64,000 bases of DNA, from contig DIYL01000018.1 of NCBI GenBank assembly GCA_002428985.1, positions 1 to 64,000 of the forward strand, written 5' to 3'. The notes under the pieces are model-generated. The model was not told the origin of the DNA, did not search any database, and saw only the letters and a list, made by a program, of their open reading frames with translations. Shown here piece by piece: positions 33,071 to 42,235 of the stretch. Source of the DNA: Anaerolineales bacterium UBA6055. Lineage in GTDB: Bacteria > Chloroflexota > Anaerolineae > Aggregatilineales > Phototrophicaceae. Both the position numbers and the translations under genes were made by a program. Each line of letters opens with the position of its first letter. The stretch's first letter is position 1.

Positions 33071-34474
33071 ATGCGCATTTCTTACGGTTTTACACTGCTA
33101 GCTGTTGTTGTTGGTGTCATTGTTGTATTTATAATTGGTAGTGTTGTTATCTCTCCACCACTACCCTTGATTGCGTCGGCTGGATTTGATCGTGAAATGA
33201 TTACACCGAATGCTGATGGTGATAATGATATTGCGACATTCAGTTATTCTTTGTCGCGCACTGCAACAATTGATATGGTACTAGTGGGTGAAGAGGGGCA
33301 GATATTCTCATTCCGTGAACAACAGATACGTGGTGATGGTGATTATGCCGTTTTGTTTAGTGGTGTTGTCGATGGATTTATGCTGGAGAATGAAGATATA
33401 ACAGGTACTGTTGAACGCAGATTGATGCCGAATGGAACTTATACTTGGCAATTAACTGCAACTGAAGAAAATGGCGAAACACAAACTGAAACAGGCACGC
33501 TTGAAGTTGTTGATGGGGATTCCCCGTTGCCCATTATGTCTGTGTTTACTGTATCACCATCGACTTTCACGCCGAATCAAGATGGTGTGGATGATCGTGT
33601 TGAGATTAATGTGTATCTGGAAAAAGATGTTGAAAGCTTGGATGTTTTCTTGCTTGGTCCCAATAACGTACGGATTCCGATTTCTGCACGAGTTGAAGAA
33701 CGTGATTACGGTGAAGCAGGACGACATCGTTATGATTATGAAGGAGGCATTGATCTGGGGGCTGATCCACCGCCAGATGGAACATATCGTGTCGTTGCAT
33801 TGGCTCAGGATGCCGTTGGTCAACGAATACGGGCTGAATCTGAATTAACTATTAGCGTTGGGGGTAAACCTTATGCAGAAATTGCACCGCAAGCAGTGGG
33901 TGTGGATGTGATTTTTGATTCTCAGCCATATGATAATAAATTCGCAACGTCACGGGAGGTGTCCGGTGAATTGGTTGCGCAACCTGATAATCCAGAAGCA
34001 CTAGCGTATTCCCAACAAATTACAATCCCACTTGGTAACATGCTTGTTTTTATGTTGACTGTTGAAAATTATGGAGATGTGCCGATACGGACGACAGGAC
34101 CTGAACCGGGTACGGTGTATCAGCAAGAGCAACAGGCGGCGACATTGGGTTGGTTTGATGAATCAGGCGCGTGGCGTGTCGGCATACAATGTGCAACATC
34201 GCGAACAAGTTATCCATATCGTTGGGCAATTGGCTCAGATGATGATTTGATTGAAGTTTATGATGAAGCAAGTGGGAATACCTATCAATATCTACCTGCT
34301 GGTAGTCGGTCGATTGTGTGGGGAGCGGTCCGTTTAACAGAAATCGAAGCACGTAATCCACAGAATTGTTGGGCGGGGCTGATCCATGAAGATGTTGAAG
34401 TCAGTATTCGTAATAACAATGTTGGGATGCGAGCTATTTTGATTGTTGATCCTAATGAAGAATCTGAAGAGTAG
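33071..34474 (+). CDS. Exported protein with FlgD/gliding-type Ig-like repeats
   Basis: 467 residues from ATG 33071 (AGGAC 9 bases before); alternative starts at 32987 and 33065 exist. A single N-terminal helix (about 8-30) anchors it. Two FlgD-like Ig repeats follow, each opening with a TPNxDG calcium-loop-like motif: ITPNADGDNDIATFSYSL and FTPNQDGVDDRVEINVYL. The C-terminal half (about 290-460) has no clear match. It is probably a cell-surface or secreted structural protein. The next gene, a binding lipoprotein, begins 58 bases downstream. Confidence 0.65.
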   Translation: MRISYGFTLLAVVVGVIVVFIIGSVVISPPLPLIASAGFDREMITPNADGDNDIATFSYSLSRTATIDMVLVGEEGQIFSFREQQIRGDGDYAVLFSGVVDGFMLENEDITGTVERRLMPNGTYTWQLTATEENGETQTETGTLEVVDGDSPLPIMSVFTVSPSTFTPNQDGVDDRVEINVYLEKDVESLDVFLLGPNNVRIPISARVEERDYGEAGRHRYDYEGGIDLGADPPPDGTYRVVALAQDAVGQRIRAESELTISVGGKPYAEIAPQAVGVDVIFDSQPYDNKFATSREVSGELVAQPDNPEALAYSQQITIPLGNMLVFMLTVENYGDVPIRTTGPEPGTVYQQEQQAATLGWFDESGAWRVGIQCATSRTSYPYRWAIGSDDDLIEVYDEASGNTYQYLPAGSRSIVWGAVRLTEIEARNPQNCWAGLIHEDVEVSIRNNNVGMRAILIVDPNEESEE

Positions 34475-34532
34475 AAACTGTAAGCCTGTGGTACGATTAA
34501 CCATATGTCCAACCTGTACATAAAGGGGCAAT

Positions 34533-35579
34533 ATGATTAACAAGACACGTATTTATAGACTTATTGGCTTGGTAGGTATTGCTATGATTGTTGCGGCATG
34601 TGGTGGCGGTAGCACTGAACCGACTGCCGAACCCATGGCGATACCGACTGAAATTGATGATTTACGGTTTGCCACGACTGAGATTCCTGCGGGTTTGCCG
34701 GGGAATCCATTGCAGATGGTGATTCAACCTGTTCAATCTGAGCTGTATGTTGAGCCGGAAGTAACACAAGAGCCTGGTGTTGGTGAAGTTTTATTGCCTG
34801 CGAGTAGTACACAACCAGAACTTGATCTTGAGGAAGCGATTCTAGAATACTCGAACGTTACGGTTGATATTGTACCCGTGGCGAAACCTGTGGACGCATT
34901 ACAAGCATTATGCGGTGCAACTGACACTGTTTCAGCTGTATGGGTGGACGGTGTGTCATTTTCCGCTGCGTTAGCACAGAATTGTGGCGAGCCAATTTAT
35001 ATTGTGCAGCGGCGTATAGACGGCAGCTTTGAAAGTGGTGAAGGTGGACTTGTTCTTGTTTCGCGCCAGCAAAATAACCCATCACTTGCCGGTCTAAATA
35101 ATGGTATATTCTGTCGATTGGGTGTGGATGATTTCTATTCATGGTTGTTACCATTGATGATCTTTCGTGCAAACAATATTAATCCTTCTAATTTCGAAGC
35201 GATTGTCGACTATGATTCAACTGAAGAGATGGTTGATGCTGTTTTGTCTGGCGAATGTACAGGTGCAGGTTTATCCGTATTCGTTTATGAAGAGATTGTC
35301 GGGGATGATACTGAAGCATTTGCCGAGCAAGTGAGTGTCGCTTTCAATACACCACCAATCCCATATGCAGTCTTGATGTACCCTGTGGAAATTCAACTTG
35401 GTATTCGTGTTGCTTTGAATGAGGGCTTGCAGGAATTGGTTGAAGACGATGATGCAAATGCTTTGTTACAGCTATTTCTTGGTCAAGATCGTTTACGATT
35501 AGTTGATCGTGACGATTTTGCTGAGTACGAAGCATTCTTACAAACTGTTGGTTTAGACTTTGCGATTTTAGGAAATTAA
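34533..35579 (+). CDS. PhnD-like substrate-binding lipoprotein
   Basis: 348 residues. A signal with lipobox IVAACGGGS is followed by a Thr/Glu/Pro spacer and a periplasmic-binding-protein type II fold. The pattern (residues about 55-340) resembles phosphate/phosphonate-binding PhnD and its relatives: DALQALCGATDTVSAVWVDG, GLVLVSRQQNNPSLAGLNNG and SGECTGAGLSVF. There is no ABC permease or ATPase gene nearby, so this may be an orphan sensor or an ABC component acting with distant partners. RBS AAGGGG lies before the ATG. Its stop overlaps the start of the next glycosyltransferase (TAATG). Confidence 0.7.
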   Translation: MINKTRIYRLIGLVGIAMIVAACGGGSTEPTAEPMAIPTEIDDLRFATTEIPAGLPGNPLQMVIQPVQSELYVEPEVTQEPGVGEVLLPASSTQPELDLEEAILEYSNVTVDIVPVAKPVDALQALCGATDTVSAVWVDGVSFSAALAQNCGEPIYIVQRRIDGSFESGEGGLVLVSRQQNNPSLAGLNNGIFCRLGVDDFYSWLLPLMIFRANNINPSNFEAIVDYDSTEEMVDAVLSGECTGAGLSVFVYEEIVGDDTEAFAEQVSVAFNTPPIPYAVLMYPVEIQLGIRVALNEGLQELVEDDDANALLQLFLGQDRLRLVDRDDFAEYEAFLQTVGLDFAILGN

Positions 35580-36517
35580 TGCTGGATTTAGCAATTGTTG
35601 TTGTCACGTGGAATAACGCGGACATCATAGAAGATGCATTATCAAGTGTCATTGCAGACTTAGATACAACGCCTTTGTCGTATAAAGTATGGTTAGTAGA
35701 TAATGCATCGTCGGATAACACTATGGCGGTCGTTCGTGAAAATTTCCCGACTGTGGAGTTAATCGCTAGTGATGAAAATCTAGGGTTTAGTCGGGCGAAT
35801 AATCTTGCGATGCGCCGTATAGGGTTTGATGGCTTAGAATCTAATAAATTGCCTCGTGCTGTCTATCTTATAAACCCCGACACTATCACTCACCATAATG
35901 CTACACAACGACTCTTCGATACGCTTATGTCGCATGACGATGTTGGGGTGGTTGGTGCTCGATTAACATTTGCTGATGGTAGTTTTCAGCACAGCGCTTT
36001 TAAATTTCCTGATTTAGGACAAATTTGGACGGAATTTTTTCCGACTCCCGGACGCTTTATCGAGGGAGGATTTAATGGTCGCTATAGCAAAGAGAAATAT
36101 GCGAGTGATGCTCCGTTTTCAGTTGATTTTACGCTAGGTGCGACGATGATGCTTAAGCGTGATGTATTGTTACAAACGGGCTTGTTCGACGAAGATTTCT
36201 TGATTTACTGTGAAGAAGTCGATTGGGCATGGAGAATACGAAATGCCGGATGGAATATTCTGTGTGTACCACAGGCACATGTGACGCATTTAGGTGGTCA
36301 AAGCACATCGCAAGTTCGCCCGTGGAGTTTGATCAATCTCTGGAAGAGTCGCTTGCATCTGTATGCTAAACACTACCCAGTTTGGAAACAGTGGGTTGCT
36401 CGACGACTTGTTATGTTTGGTATGCAATGCAAAATTGCACAATTAGACCGACAAACTGAACACTATGATGAGATTATTTCGGCATATCAAACAGTATATG
36501 ATATGGCAAAATCATGA
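35579..36517 (+). CDS. Glycosyltransferase family 2 (rhamnosyltransferase-like)
   Basis: 312 residues with a GT-A fold. DLAIVVVTWNNADIIEDALSSV opens the nucleotide-sugar domain; LINPDT is the DxD-like metal site; DFLIYCEEVDWAWRIRNAGW carries the catalytic base region and resembles WbbL-type rhamnosyltransferases. The C-terminus has basic helices that could bind membrane. It overlaps the gene before it by one base and the following GT2 by four, so all three are translationally coupled. Likely role: assembly of a surface glycan. Confidence 0.85.
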   Translation: MLDLAIVVVTWNNADIIEDALSSVIADLDTTPLSYKVWLVDNASSDNTMAVVRENFPTVELIASDENLGFSRANNLAMRRIGFDGLESNKLPRAVYLINPDTITHHNATQRLFDTLMSHDDVGVVGARLTFADGSFQHSAFKFPDLGQIWTEFFPTPGRFIEGGFNGRYSKEKYASDAPFSVDFTLGATMMLKRDVLLQTGLFDEDFLIYCEEVDWAWRIRNAGWNILCVPQAHVTHLGGQSTSQVRPWSLINLWKSRLHLYAKHYPVWKQWVARRLVMFGMQCKIAQLDRQTEHYDEIISAYQTVYDMAKS

Positions 36518-37260
36518 CTCATTTAACTGCAATTATCCTCACATATAACGAATCTGAACATATTGAAGCTTGTATTGAGTCCGTAAAATTTGCAGATGAT
36601 GTTGTTGTTTTTGATTCCTACAGCACAGATGATACCGTTGCATTAGCTGAAGCGTGTGGTGCTGAGGTGATGCAACGTACCTTTGACAACTATGCAGGAC
36701 AACGTAATGCTGCACTGGATGCGGTTCAAGATCGAACGGATTGGGTGTTGTTTGTTGATGCTGATGAACGTATTCCACAAAATCTCGTTGATGAAATCCG
36801 GAACCAAATTAAATCTCAGTCCATCGTTGGTTGGGGGATTCCTCGCCATAACTATATCTTTGGAAAATTGACATTAGGTGCGGGCTGGTTTCCAGATTAT
36901 CAAACTCGTTTATTGCGGGTAGACTCGGCGCGGTATGATCCTGAACGACAAGTCCATGAGGTTGTCGTTTTGGATGGGGAGGAAGGACAACTTGATAATC
37001 CGATGATTCATTACAATTATCGAGATTTAACGCATTTTATTCACAAACAGCAACGTTATGTGGCTTATGATGCACAAATTATGTTTGAACAAGATATTCG
37101 TCCAAAATTTCGGAATTTTATTTTACAACCACTCCGTCATTTTTATTGGCGATTTTATACTTTAAAAGGCTATAAAGATGGCTTACATGGCTTGCGATTA
37201 TCTATGTTAATGGCATGGTATGAATTCCGAAAATATTGGATTCTACGCCAGTTATGGTAG
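36514..37260 (+). CDS. Glycosyltransferase family 2 (WaaE/KdtX-like)
   Basis: 248 residues. LTAIILTYNESEHIEACIESV and FADDVVVFDSYSTDDTVALAE form the nucleotide-binding half, DWVLFVDADERIP gives the DxD motif, and the middle has HNYIFGKLTLGAGWFPDYQTRLLR, typical of WaaE-like beta-glucosyltransferases. The family acts at the inner face of the membrane on lipid-linked glycans. It overlaps the upstream GT2 by ATGA. Confidence 0.85.
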   Translation: MTHLTAIILTYNESEHIEACIESVKFADDVVVFDSYSTDDTVALAEACGAEVMQRTFDNYAGQRNAALDAVQDRTDWVLFVDADERIPQNLVDEIRNQIKSQSIVGWGIPRHNYIFGKLTLGAGWFPDYQTRLLRVDSARYDPERQVHEVVVLDGEEGQLDNPMIHYNYRDLTHFIHKQQRYVAYDAQIMFEQDIRPKFRNFILQPLRHFYWRFYTLKGYKDGLHGLRLSMLMAWYEFRKYWILRQLW

Positions 37261-37272
37261 TAGAAATGAAAA

Positions 37273-37296
37273 ATGCACCCGTAGGTGCATCTTTCG
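37273..37296. terminator. Short intrinsic terminator between convergent genes
   Basis: ATGCACC-CGTA-GGTGCAT is a perfect 7-bp stem followed by CTTTCG on + and preceded by GAAAA, which gives TTTTC on minus. It separates the + strand glycosyltransferase from the minus-strand hibernation factor. Confidence 0.7.
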
Positions 37297-37309
37297 ATGT
37301 TTGGTATGG

Positions 37310-37903
37310 CTATTGCTGTAGGATGCCGTAACCACCATTTTCGCGCCGATAAAGTACGTTAACTTCTTGCGATTCGGCATTGAGGAACATATAAAATCCG
37401 TGATCGAGTAGTTCTAATTGGTCAATGGCTTCACCTTCACTCATTGGAACAAGTTCGACCTGTTTGCGACGGATAATATCTTCTTCTAATTCAGGTTCTT
37501 CGACTTCAGGTATATCATATTCAGGAACTTCTTCTGCGACATTAAGTTCTTCAACTGTTGCCTGATATTTGTTATATCCACGTTTTTTGTTACGACGTTT
37601 GCCTTTAAACCGATCAATCTGGCGATAAAGTTTATTGACGGCATGGTTGACCGCATGGCGAATACTATCGCGATTATCTATGTCGACTTTTTCTTCGGCG
37701 CGTAAAATTGCTCCGCGAGAGTGATGCACGGTGATTTGTGCGATAGCAAGGTCTGCGCCACGGTGGGTTTTTTGAACAGAAAGTTCAACCCTAACCTGTG
37801 AGATATTGGGTAAGTAACGATCTAATTTATCAACCTTTGATCGTGTGTACTCATCAAGCCCGTCGGTAACTTTAATACCATCGCCATGAATCTTGACATC
37901 CAT
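37310..37903 (-). CDS. hpf: Ribosome hibernation promoting factor, long form
   Basis: 197 residues from the ATG at 37903, which has AAAAGGAG 7 bases before; an upstream extension of the frame lacks such a site and overlaps comF. The N-terminal S30AE domain (about 1-105) binds the decoding centre, and the C-terminal dimerisation domain (about 140-197) includes RKQVELVPMSEGEAIDQLELLDHGFYMF. Long HPF makes 100S dimers in stationary phase. A basic linker (RFKGKRRNKKRG) joins the two. It follows comF by 32 bases, the same order seen in many bacteria. Confidence 0.92.
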   Translation of the reverse strand: MDVKIHGDGIKVTDGLDEYTRSKVDKLDRYLPNISQVRVELSVQKTHRGADLAIAQITVHHSRGAILRAEEKVDIDNRDSIRHAVNHAVNKLYRQIDRFKGKRRNKKRGYNKYQATVEELNVAEEVPEYDIPEVEEPELEEDIIRRKQVELVPMSEGEAIDQLELLDHGFYMFLNAESQEVNVLYRRENGGYGILQQ

Positions 37904-37935
37904 TGCTACGCTCCTTTTATAGATTAAATAAAAAG

Positions 37936-38625
37936 TTAAGCATGGGTTACAGTGAGGGCATACACCGTTTTTGCACCAGCCGATAATAAGGCTGTGGCAC
38001 AAGAATCGAGTGTTGAACCCGTTGTAACCACATCATCAATGATAAGAACCGATAAATCTGTAACATCAATAGTTACGTCAAATGCGTCCTTTACATTTTC
38101 GCGTCGTTCAGAGGCACTCAGCCCAACCTGTTGATTTGTATCGCGATGACGTTGGAGTAAATTCGGTTGGCAGGTGATGTTACTCATAGATTCCACCTGT
38201 TGACTGAGTAGATATGCTTGATTATACCCTCTTTTTTGTTCTCTCGCAGCGAACAATGGTACTGGAACAATAGTGTCAATTATCCATTGTTTTGTCTGGA
38301 GAGCTGTCGTGAGGCGATTACCCAGAGGGATTGCTAAATGTGGTGTATTGTAATATTTAAGAGATTGTATGGCTTCTTGCAATTTCCCTGTGTGATGACC
38401 TGTAGCGCATAAGCCCGCGAGGTTATTTTGTGAAAGATCAGTGATAGTGATTGGAACTGTATTAAGTTCGGCAAGACAAACATCACACCAATGTGTATCA
38501 ACGCGCCCACAACCGTGACATGTTGGCGGGAAGATAAGATCAACAAACCAGTTGATACTTGCTTGTAATCGCGAATTAGACGCAGAAAGCCCACGGGATG
38601 CGTGAGCTTCTGTTTGAGTGTTCAA
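37936..38625 (-). CDS. comF: ComF family phosphoribosyltransferase-like protein
   Basis: 229 residues. A zinc-binding N-terminus with CHGCGRVDTHWCDVC (about 37-51) is followed by a PRTase-type domain whose PRPP loop is VLIIDDVVTTGSTLDSCATAL. ComF is needed for single-strand DNA uptake steps in natural transformation, and distant homologues occur in non-competent species. The start appears to be TTG at 38625 with AGGA 7 bases upstream. It lies downstream of the Tad genes and directly upstream of hpf. Confidence 0.85.
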   Translation of the reverse strand: MNTQTEAHASRGLSASNSRLQASINWFVDLIFPPTCHGCGRVDTHWCDVCLAELNTVPITITDLSQNNLAGLCATGHHTGKLQEAIQSLKYYNTPHLAIPLGNRLTTALQTKQWIIDTIVPVPLFAAREQKRGYNQAYLLSQQVESMSNITCQPNLLQRHRDTNQQVGLSASERRENVKDAFDVTIDVTDLSVLIIDDVVTTGSTLDSCATALLSAGAKTVYALTVTHA

Positions 38626-38662
38626 TTTGTATTCCTGTTATTTGGTGTGATGAAGACGGTCG

Positions 38663-39595
38663 CTATATGGTAACGCCGAGGTTCATCACCTGAATAACTG
38701 CAGGCCCAAGTAATACAATCCAGATGGAAGGGAAGATGAGCAATACCATTGGGATCATCATCTTAACAGGTGCTTGCTGCGCTTTTTCTTGTGCACGCTG
38801 GCGACGTTTAGTACGCATCTGGTCAGATTGTACGCGCAAAATCTTAGACATACTCACACCAAGTTGTTCAGATTGAATGATTGCAGCTGTAAATGTGTTG
38901 ACATCGGGTACATCCATACGATCTGCCATATCCTTAAGTGCATCACGGCGGAGTTTACCAAGCTGAATTTCTCGCAGAACACGACCAAACGCTAGAGCCA
39001 GTTCATTATCCCATTTTTCATAGACTTTACCCATTGCCGCATCAAAACCAAGACCTGCTTCCACACAAATTGTGAGAAGATCAAGTGCATCAGGTAGAGC
39101 TTTAAGAATGTTTTCCTGACGTTTTTTGATTTTGCTGCGTAACGAGAGGACTGGGAAATAGTAACCTAATGCCAAACCACCAAAGGTGTAAAGAATCGCT
39201 TCGCCAATCGGTACAGACATGACAACGAAACCCAGGAGTAGACCAATAACACCAAAGATCACCGTAAATAGAATTCGCTGTAGGAAGAATTGGGTTGGGT
39301 CTGTAGTTTGTCCTGCTAATTCTAATTGATGGCGTGTTGTCTCTAGTTGTTTCTGCGGTGTAAATTTGACGACAATTTGAGATAGTGTTTCGACAGCAGG
39401 TAGAATAATACGATCGCGGAAAGACAGCGATAGCTCAATTTCTTCGAGTGAGTCCGGGATAACCTCAGTTTCATATTGAGCTAAACGATCTTGAAGTGGA
39501 TCACGTCCACTATCCTCACGTAGACCAACATAAACCAACGCACCAATAACGCCAAATACGACAAGGGCGATTATGAGAGGGAGAAGGAGTTCCAT
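38663..39595 (-). CDS. tadC: Tad-type inner-membrane platform protein TadC
   Basis: 310 residues of the type II secretion F superfamily. Hydrophobic helices are visible near 1-20, 115-150 and 280-308, and the T2SSF domain (about 165-290) includes ALPDALDLLTICVEAGLGFDAAM. With TadB it forms the membrane platform on which the CpaF ATPase drives Flp-type pilus or secretion activity. It starts 18 bases after tadB with AAAGG before the ATG. Assigned TadC rather than TadB by its order and its longer pre-domain stretch. Confidence 0.85.
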   Translation of the reverse strand: MELLLPLIIALVVFGVIGALVYVGLREDSGRDPLQDRLAQYETEVIPDSLEEIELSLSFRDRIILPAVETLSQIVVKFTPQKQLETTRHQLELAGQTTDPTQFFLQRILFTVIFGVIGLLLGFVVMSVPIGEAILYTFGGLALGYYFPVLSLRSKIKKRQENILKALPDALDLLTICVEAGLGFDAAMGKVYEKWDNELALAFGRVLREIQLGKLRRDALKDMADRMDVPDVNTFTAAIIQSEQLGVSMSKILRVQSDQMRTKRRQRAQEKAQQAPVKMMIPMVLLIFPSIWIVLLGPAVIQVMNLGVTI

Positions 39596-39613
39596 TCTGT
39601 AATATAACCTTTC

Positions 39614-40615
39614 TTAAATCTCGATATCGATGATTTTTTGGATAACAGCTGATCCGATACCAATCAGTGCAAGACCTCCACCAATCATAGGCCAACCACA
39701 AGCGCGATCAGTAAATAGTACACCCATATAACCAGGATTTGCCAAATTTAGAAACAACGCAAGACCAATCGGCAAGAAACTAATTAGATAGCCTGTAATG
39801 CGACCTTGTGAGGTTAATACACGAATCTCACCTTTAAGTTTAATACGTTCACGAATAGTGTGACTGATGACTTCGAGAATTTCTGCCAGATTACCACCCA
39901 CTTCACGTTGAATGTTAACGGCTGTAACCACAAGATCGAGATCTTCACTTTCAACGCGTTCGAGTAAGTGTTCAAGGGCATCAGGCATATCAATACCAAT
40001 TTGTACCTCTTGGACAACCCGCTGGAACTCAGTCATGGTAGGTTCTGGTGCATCTTTGGCAATAGCTTCCATTGCCTGCAAAACACTATAGCCGGAACGC
40101 AGAGCATTCACCCATAAACCAAGTGTATCAGGCAGTTGTGTTTCGAATGCGATTAGCCGTGAACCGATGATACGATTAACATAAATGCGTGGGGCAAAGA
40201 ACCCAATGAAGGCTGCGGCAACAGACATTACAGGATCGCCTGGAAATAGGAATAACCAGCCAAGTGTTAATGCGCCACCTGATGCGACAACATGTAGTGC
40301 TGCGAATTCAGCAACTGTTAACTTGATATTTGCTCGGGCAAGTTTCCTTCGCCACGTCTTACCAAACTTACGCTCTTGTAAAGCATTGTTGAGTGGATTA
40401 AGGATTGCTGATCTTGCATCACCATTTGATCCGTCACCTTCGACTTCATCATCTGGGCCCTCAATATTGAACAATGATTGTGCTTCTTGGTCATCTTCAA
40501 AGCGACCAAAACGTTCTTCGACGAGATTTTCTTCCGAGCGCGTCATAAAAATACCTGCAATTACAATAATTACAGCAAGTGTACCCGCGCCGGCTAAGAT
40601 AATAATTGGATCCAT
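39614..40615 (-). CDS. tadB: Tad-type inner-membrane platform protein TadB
   Basis: 333 residues with N-terminal helix (about 3-22), a paired helix region (about 105-145) and C-terminal helices (about 275-330). The T2SSF domain has QLPDTLGLWVNALRSGYSVLQAMEAIAKDAPEPTMTEF. GGAG lies 4 bases before the ATG. A perfect hairpin lies in the 113-base gap between this gene and cpaF upstream. Confidence 0.87.
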   Translation of the reverse strand: MDPIIILAGAGTLAVIIVIAGIFMTRSEENLVEERFGRFEDDQEAQSLFNIEGPDDEVEGDGSNGDARSAILNPLNNALQERKFGKTWRRKLARANIKLTVAEFAALHVVASGGALTLGWLFLFPGDPVMSVAAAFIGFFAPRIYVNRIIGSRLIAFETQLPDTLGLWVNALRSGYSVLQAMEAIAKDAPEPTMTEFQRVVQEVQIGIDMPDALEHLLERVESEDLDLVVTAVNIQREVGGNLAEILEVISHTIRERIKLKGEIRVLTSQGRITGYLISFLPIGLALFLNLANPGYMGVLFTDRACGWPMIGGGLALIGIGSAVIQKIIDIEI

Positions 40616-40665
40616 ATATTACTCCACATACACAGTCTACTACTATTGTAGTGTGAAAATAGTAA

Positions 40666-40686
40666 GTGCGTCAACAAGTGACGCAC
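40666..40686. promoter_or_regulatory. Hairpin between cpaF and tadB
   Basis: GTGCGTC-AACAAGT-GACGCAC is a perfect 7-bp stem. On the minus strand it is followed by TTACTATTTTC, a weak U-rich tract. It may be a partial terminator that lowers tadBC expression relative to cpaF, or a 3'-end stabiliser. Confidence 0.45.
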
Positions 40687-40728
40687 CCCAAAACCTGTTA
40701 TTTACGTTAGGATTTCGTTGTTATTTGA

Positions 40729-42153
40729 CTAACGACGTTGCCCGACACCAAAGACTGATGGCGGCAAATTGATACCAGCGTCTTCAATGCGATCAATAAA
40801 CTTTGGACGAATACCAGTTGGGCGAATACGACCAACAATCTTGCCTTTTTCGAAAGATGTTTGTTCAAACTCAAAGATGTCGGTCATGGTAATCATTTCA
40901 CCTTCCATACCTTGTACTTCGGTGATGAACAAAACCTTACGCGATCCATCTCGCAGACGTTGTTGTTGAACAATACAATCTACCGCACTAGCGATCTGTT
41001 CACGAATCGCGCGAACTGGCAAATCCATACCAGCCATTAAGCACATTACCTCGAGGCGGGAGAGGGTATCACGTGGTGTATTCGCGTGAGCTGTTGTCAG
41101 TGATCCATCATGTCCAGTGTTCATTGCCTGGAGCATATCGAGTGCTTCACCACCACGACACTCCCCGACCACAATCCGTTCAGGACGCATACGCAAACAG
41201 TTGATCACAAGATCTCGAATGCTAACTTCACCTCGTCCCTCAATATTGGGTGGACGACTTTCAAGTGTAACTACATGTTCCTGCTGGAGTTGAAGTTCTG
41301 CCGCATTTTCTACTGTGATGATACGTTCGTCATTAGGAATAAAGCTGGACAAAACATTCAAAAGTGTTGTTTTACCAGATCCTGTACCACCAGCAACCAC
41401 CATGTTTAGACGCGCGATTACACATGAACGCAAGAATTCTGCGATACCTTCGGTCATTGATCCGAAGCGAACTAAGTCAGAGATGCCAAGTGGTGACGAG
41501 GAGAATTTACGAATGGTAATGGTTGGTCCACAAAGTGCAATTGGTCGAATTACAACATTTACACGAGATCCATCCGGTAGGCGAGCATCAACAAGTGGTG
41601 AGCTTTCATCAACGCGACGACCTAGTGGTGATACGATACGGTCAATAATACGCATAACATGTTCGTCACTATCGAAAGTGACAGGTGCACGGGTGAGATT
41701 ACCTTTACGTTCTACAAAGATATTCTTAGGACCATTTACCATGATTTCAGAAATAGATTCATCTTGTAGAAGAATTTCTAACGGCCCGAATCCAATAATT
41801 TCTGCTACCACAACCTCGAATAGCCGCTGACGTTCTGCCTTCGATAGAACCATATTCTCTTCGGCTAGAATTGAATTAAATAGTTCTTGAATCTGACGAC
41901 GCACCTCATCTTTACGATTGATGTCCAATGATGGGTCGAGTTCGGCAATCAACTTGTTCTGAATACGGACTTTGAGATCACTATAGTCACTGCCTGATTG
42001 TCCACCTCTACTGGATCGTGGATTTTGATTGACAGCTTGCTTGCGTGTTGCGGATGTTGGACGCTTTGGTTTTCCATCCTCTCCACCGCCGCCACCTGAT
42101 GATCCGCCGCCGCTGGATCCACCCTTTTTGTTGATGCGATTAAGTAAGGACAT
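40729..42153 (-). CDS. cpaF: CpaF/TadA secretion ATPase
   Basis: 474 residues. A Gly/Ser-rich N-terminus (about 8-25, GGSSGGGSSGGGGG) precedes an N-terminal domain and the type II/IV secretion ATPase core. Walker A is VAGGTGSGKTTLLN; the Asp box and Walker B region include RPERIVVGECRGGEALDMLQAMNTGHDG; the His box is LTTAHANTPRDTLSRLE. It powers Tad/Flp pilus assembly or retraction from the cytoplasmic face. GGAGG stands 5 bases before the ATG. Confidence 0.92.
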   Translation of the reverse strand: MSLLNRINKKGGSSGGGSSGGGGGEDGKPKRPTSATRKQAVNQNPRSSRGGQSGSDYSDLKVRIQNKLIAELDPSLDINRKDEVRRQIQELFNSILAEENMVLSKAERQRLFEVVVAEIIGFGPLEILLQDESISEIMVNGPKNIFVERKGNLTRAPVTFDSDEHVMRIIDRIVSPLGRRVDESSPLVDARLPDGSRVNVVIRPIALCGPTITIRKFSSSPLGISDLVRFGSMTEGIAEFLRSCVIARLNMVVAGGTGSGKTTLLNVLSSFIPNDERIITVENAAELQLQQEHVVTLESRPPNIEGRGEVSIRDLVINCLRMRPERIVVGECRGGEALDMLQAMNTGHDGSLTTAHANTPRDTLSRLEVMCLMAGMDLPVRAIREQIASAVDCIVQQQRLRDGSRKVLFITEVQGMEGEMITMTDIFEFEQTSFEKGKIVGRIRPTGIRPKFIDRIEDAGINLPPSVFGVGQRR

Positions 42154-42235
42154 TTGTGCCTCCGATAAATAAAAATAGAAGTGAGGATGAAGGGTTATCT
42201 ATATTTTATGATAACCCTATTTTGTTTTAAATTAA

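Noticed and set aside
36643..36849. Minus-strand frames opposite the second GT2 gene
   Set aside because: Shadows of a strongly supported glycosyltransferase.
40185..40772. Long + strand open frame opposite tadB
   Set aside because: Ser/Pro/Arg-rich shadow of a well-supported gene on the other strand, without RBS or homology.
41315..41830. Long + strand open frame opposite cpaF
   Set aside because: Shadow of the CpaF ATPase gene; its length is a by-product of the codon bias on the opposite strand.
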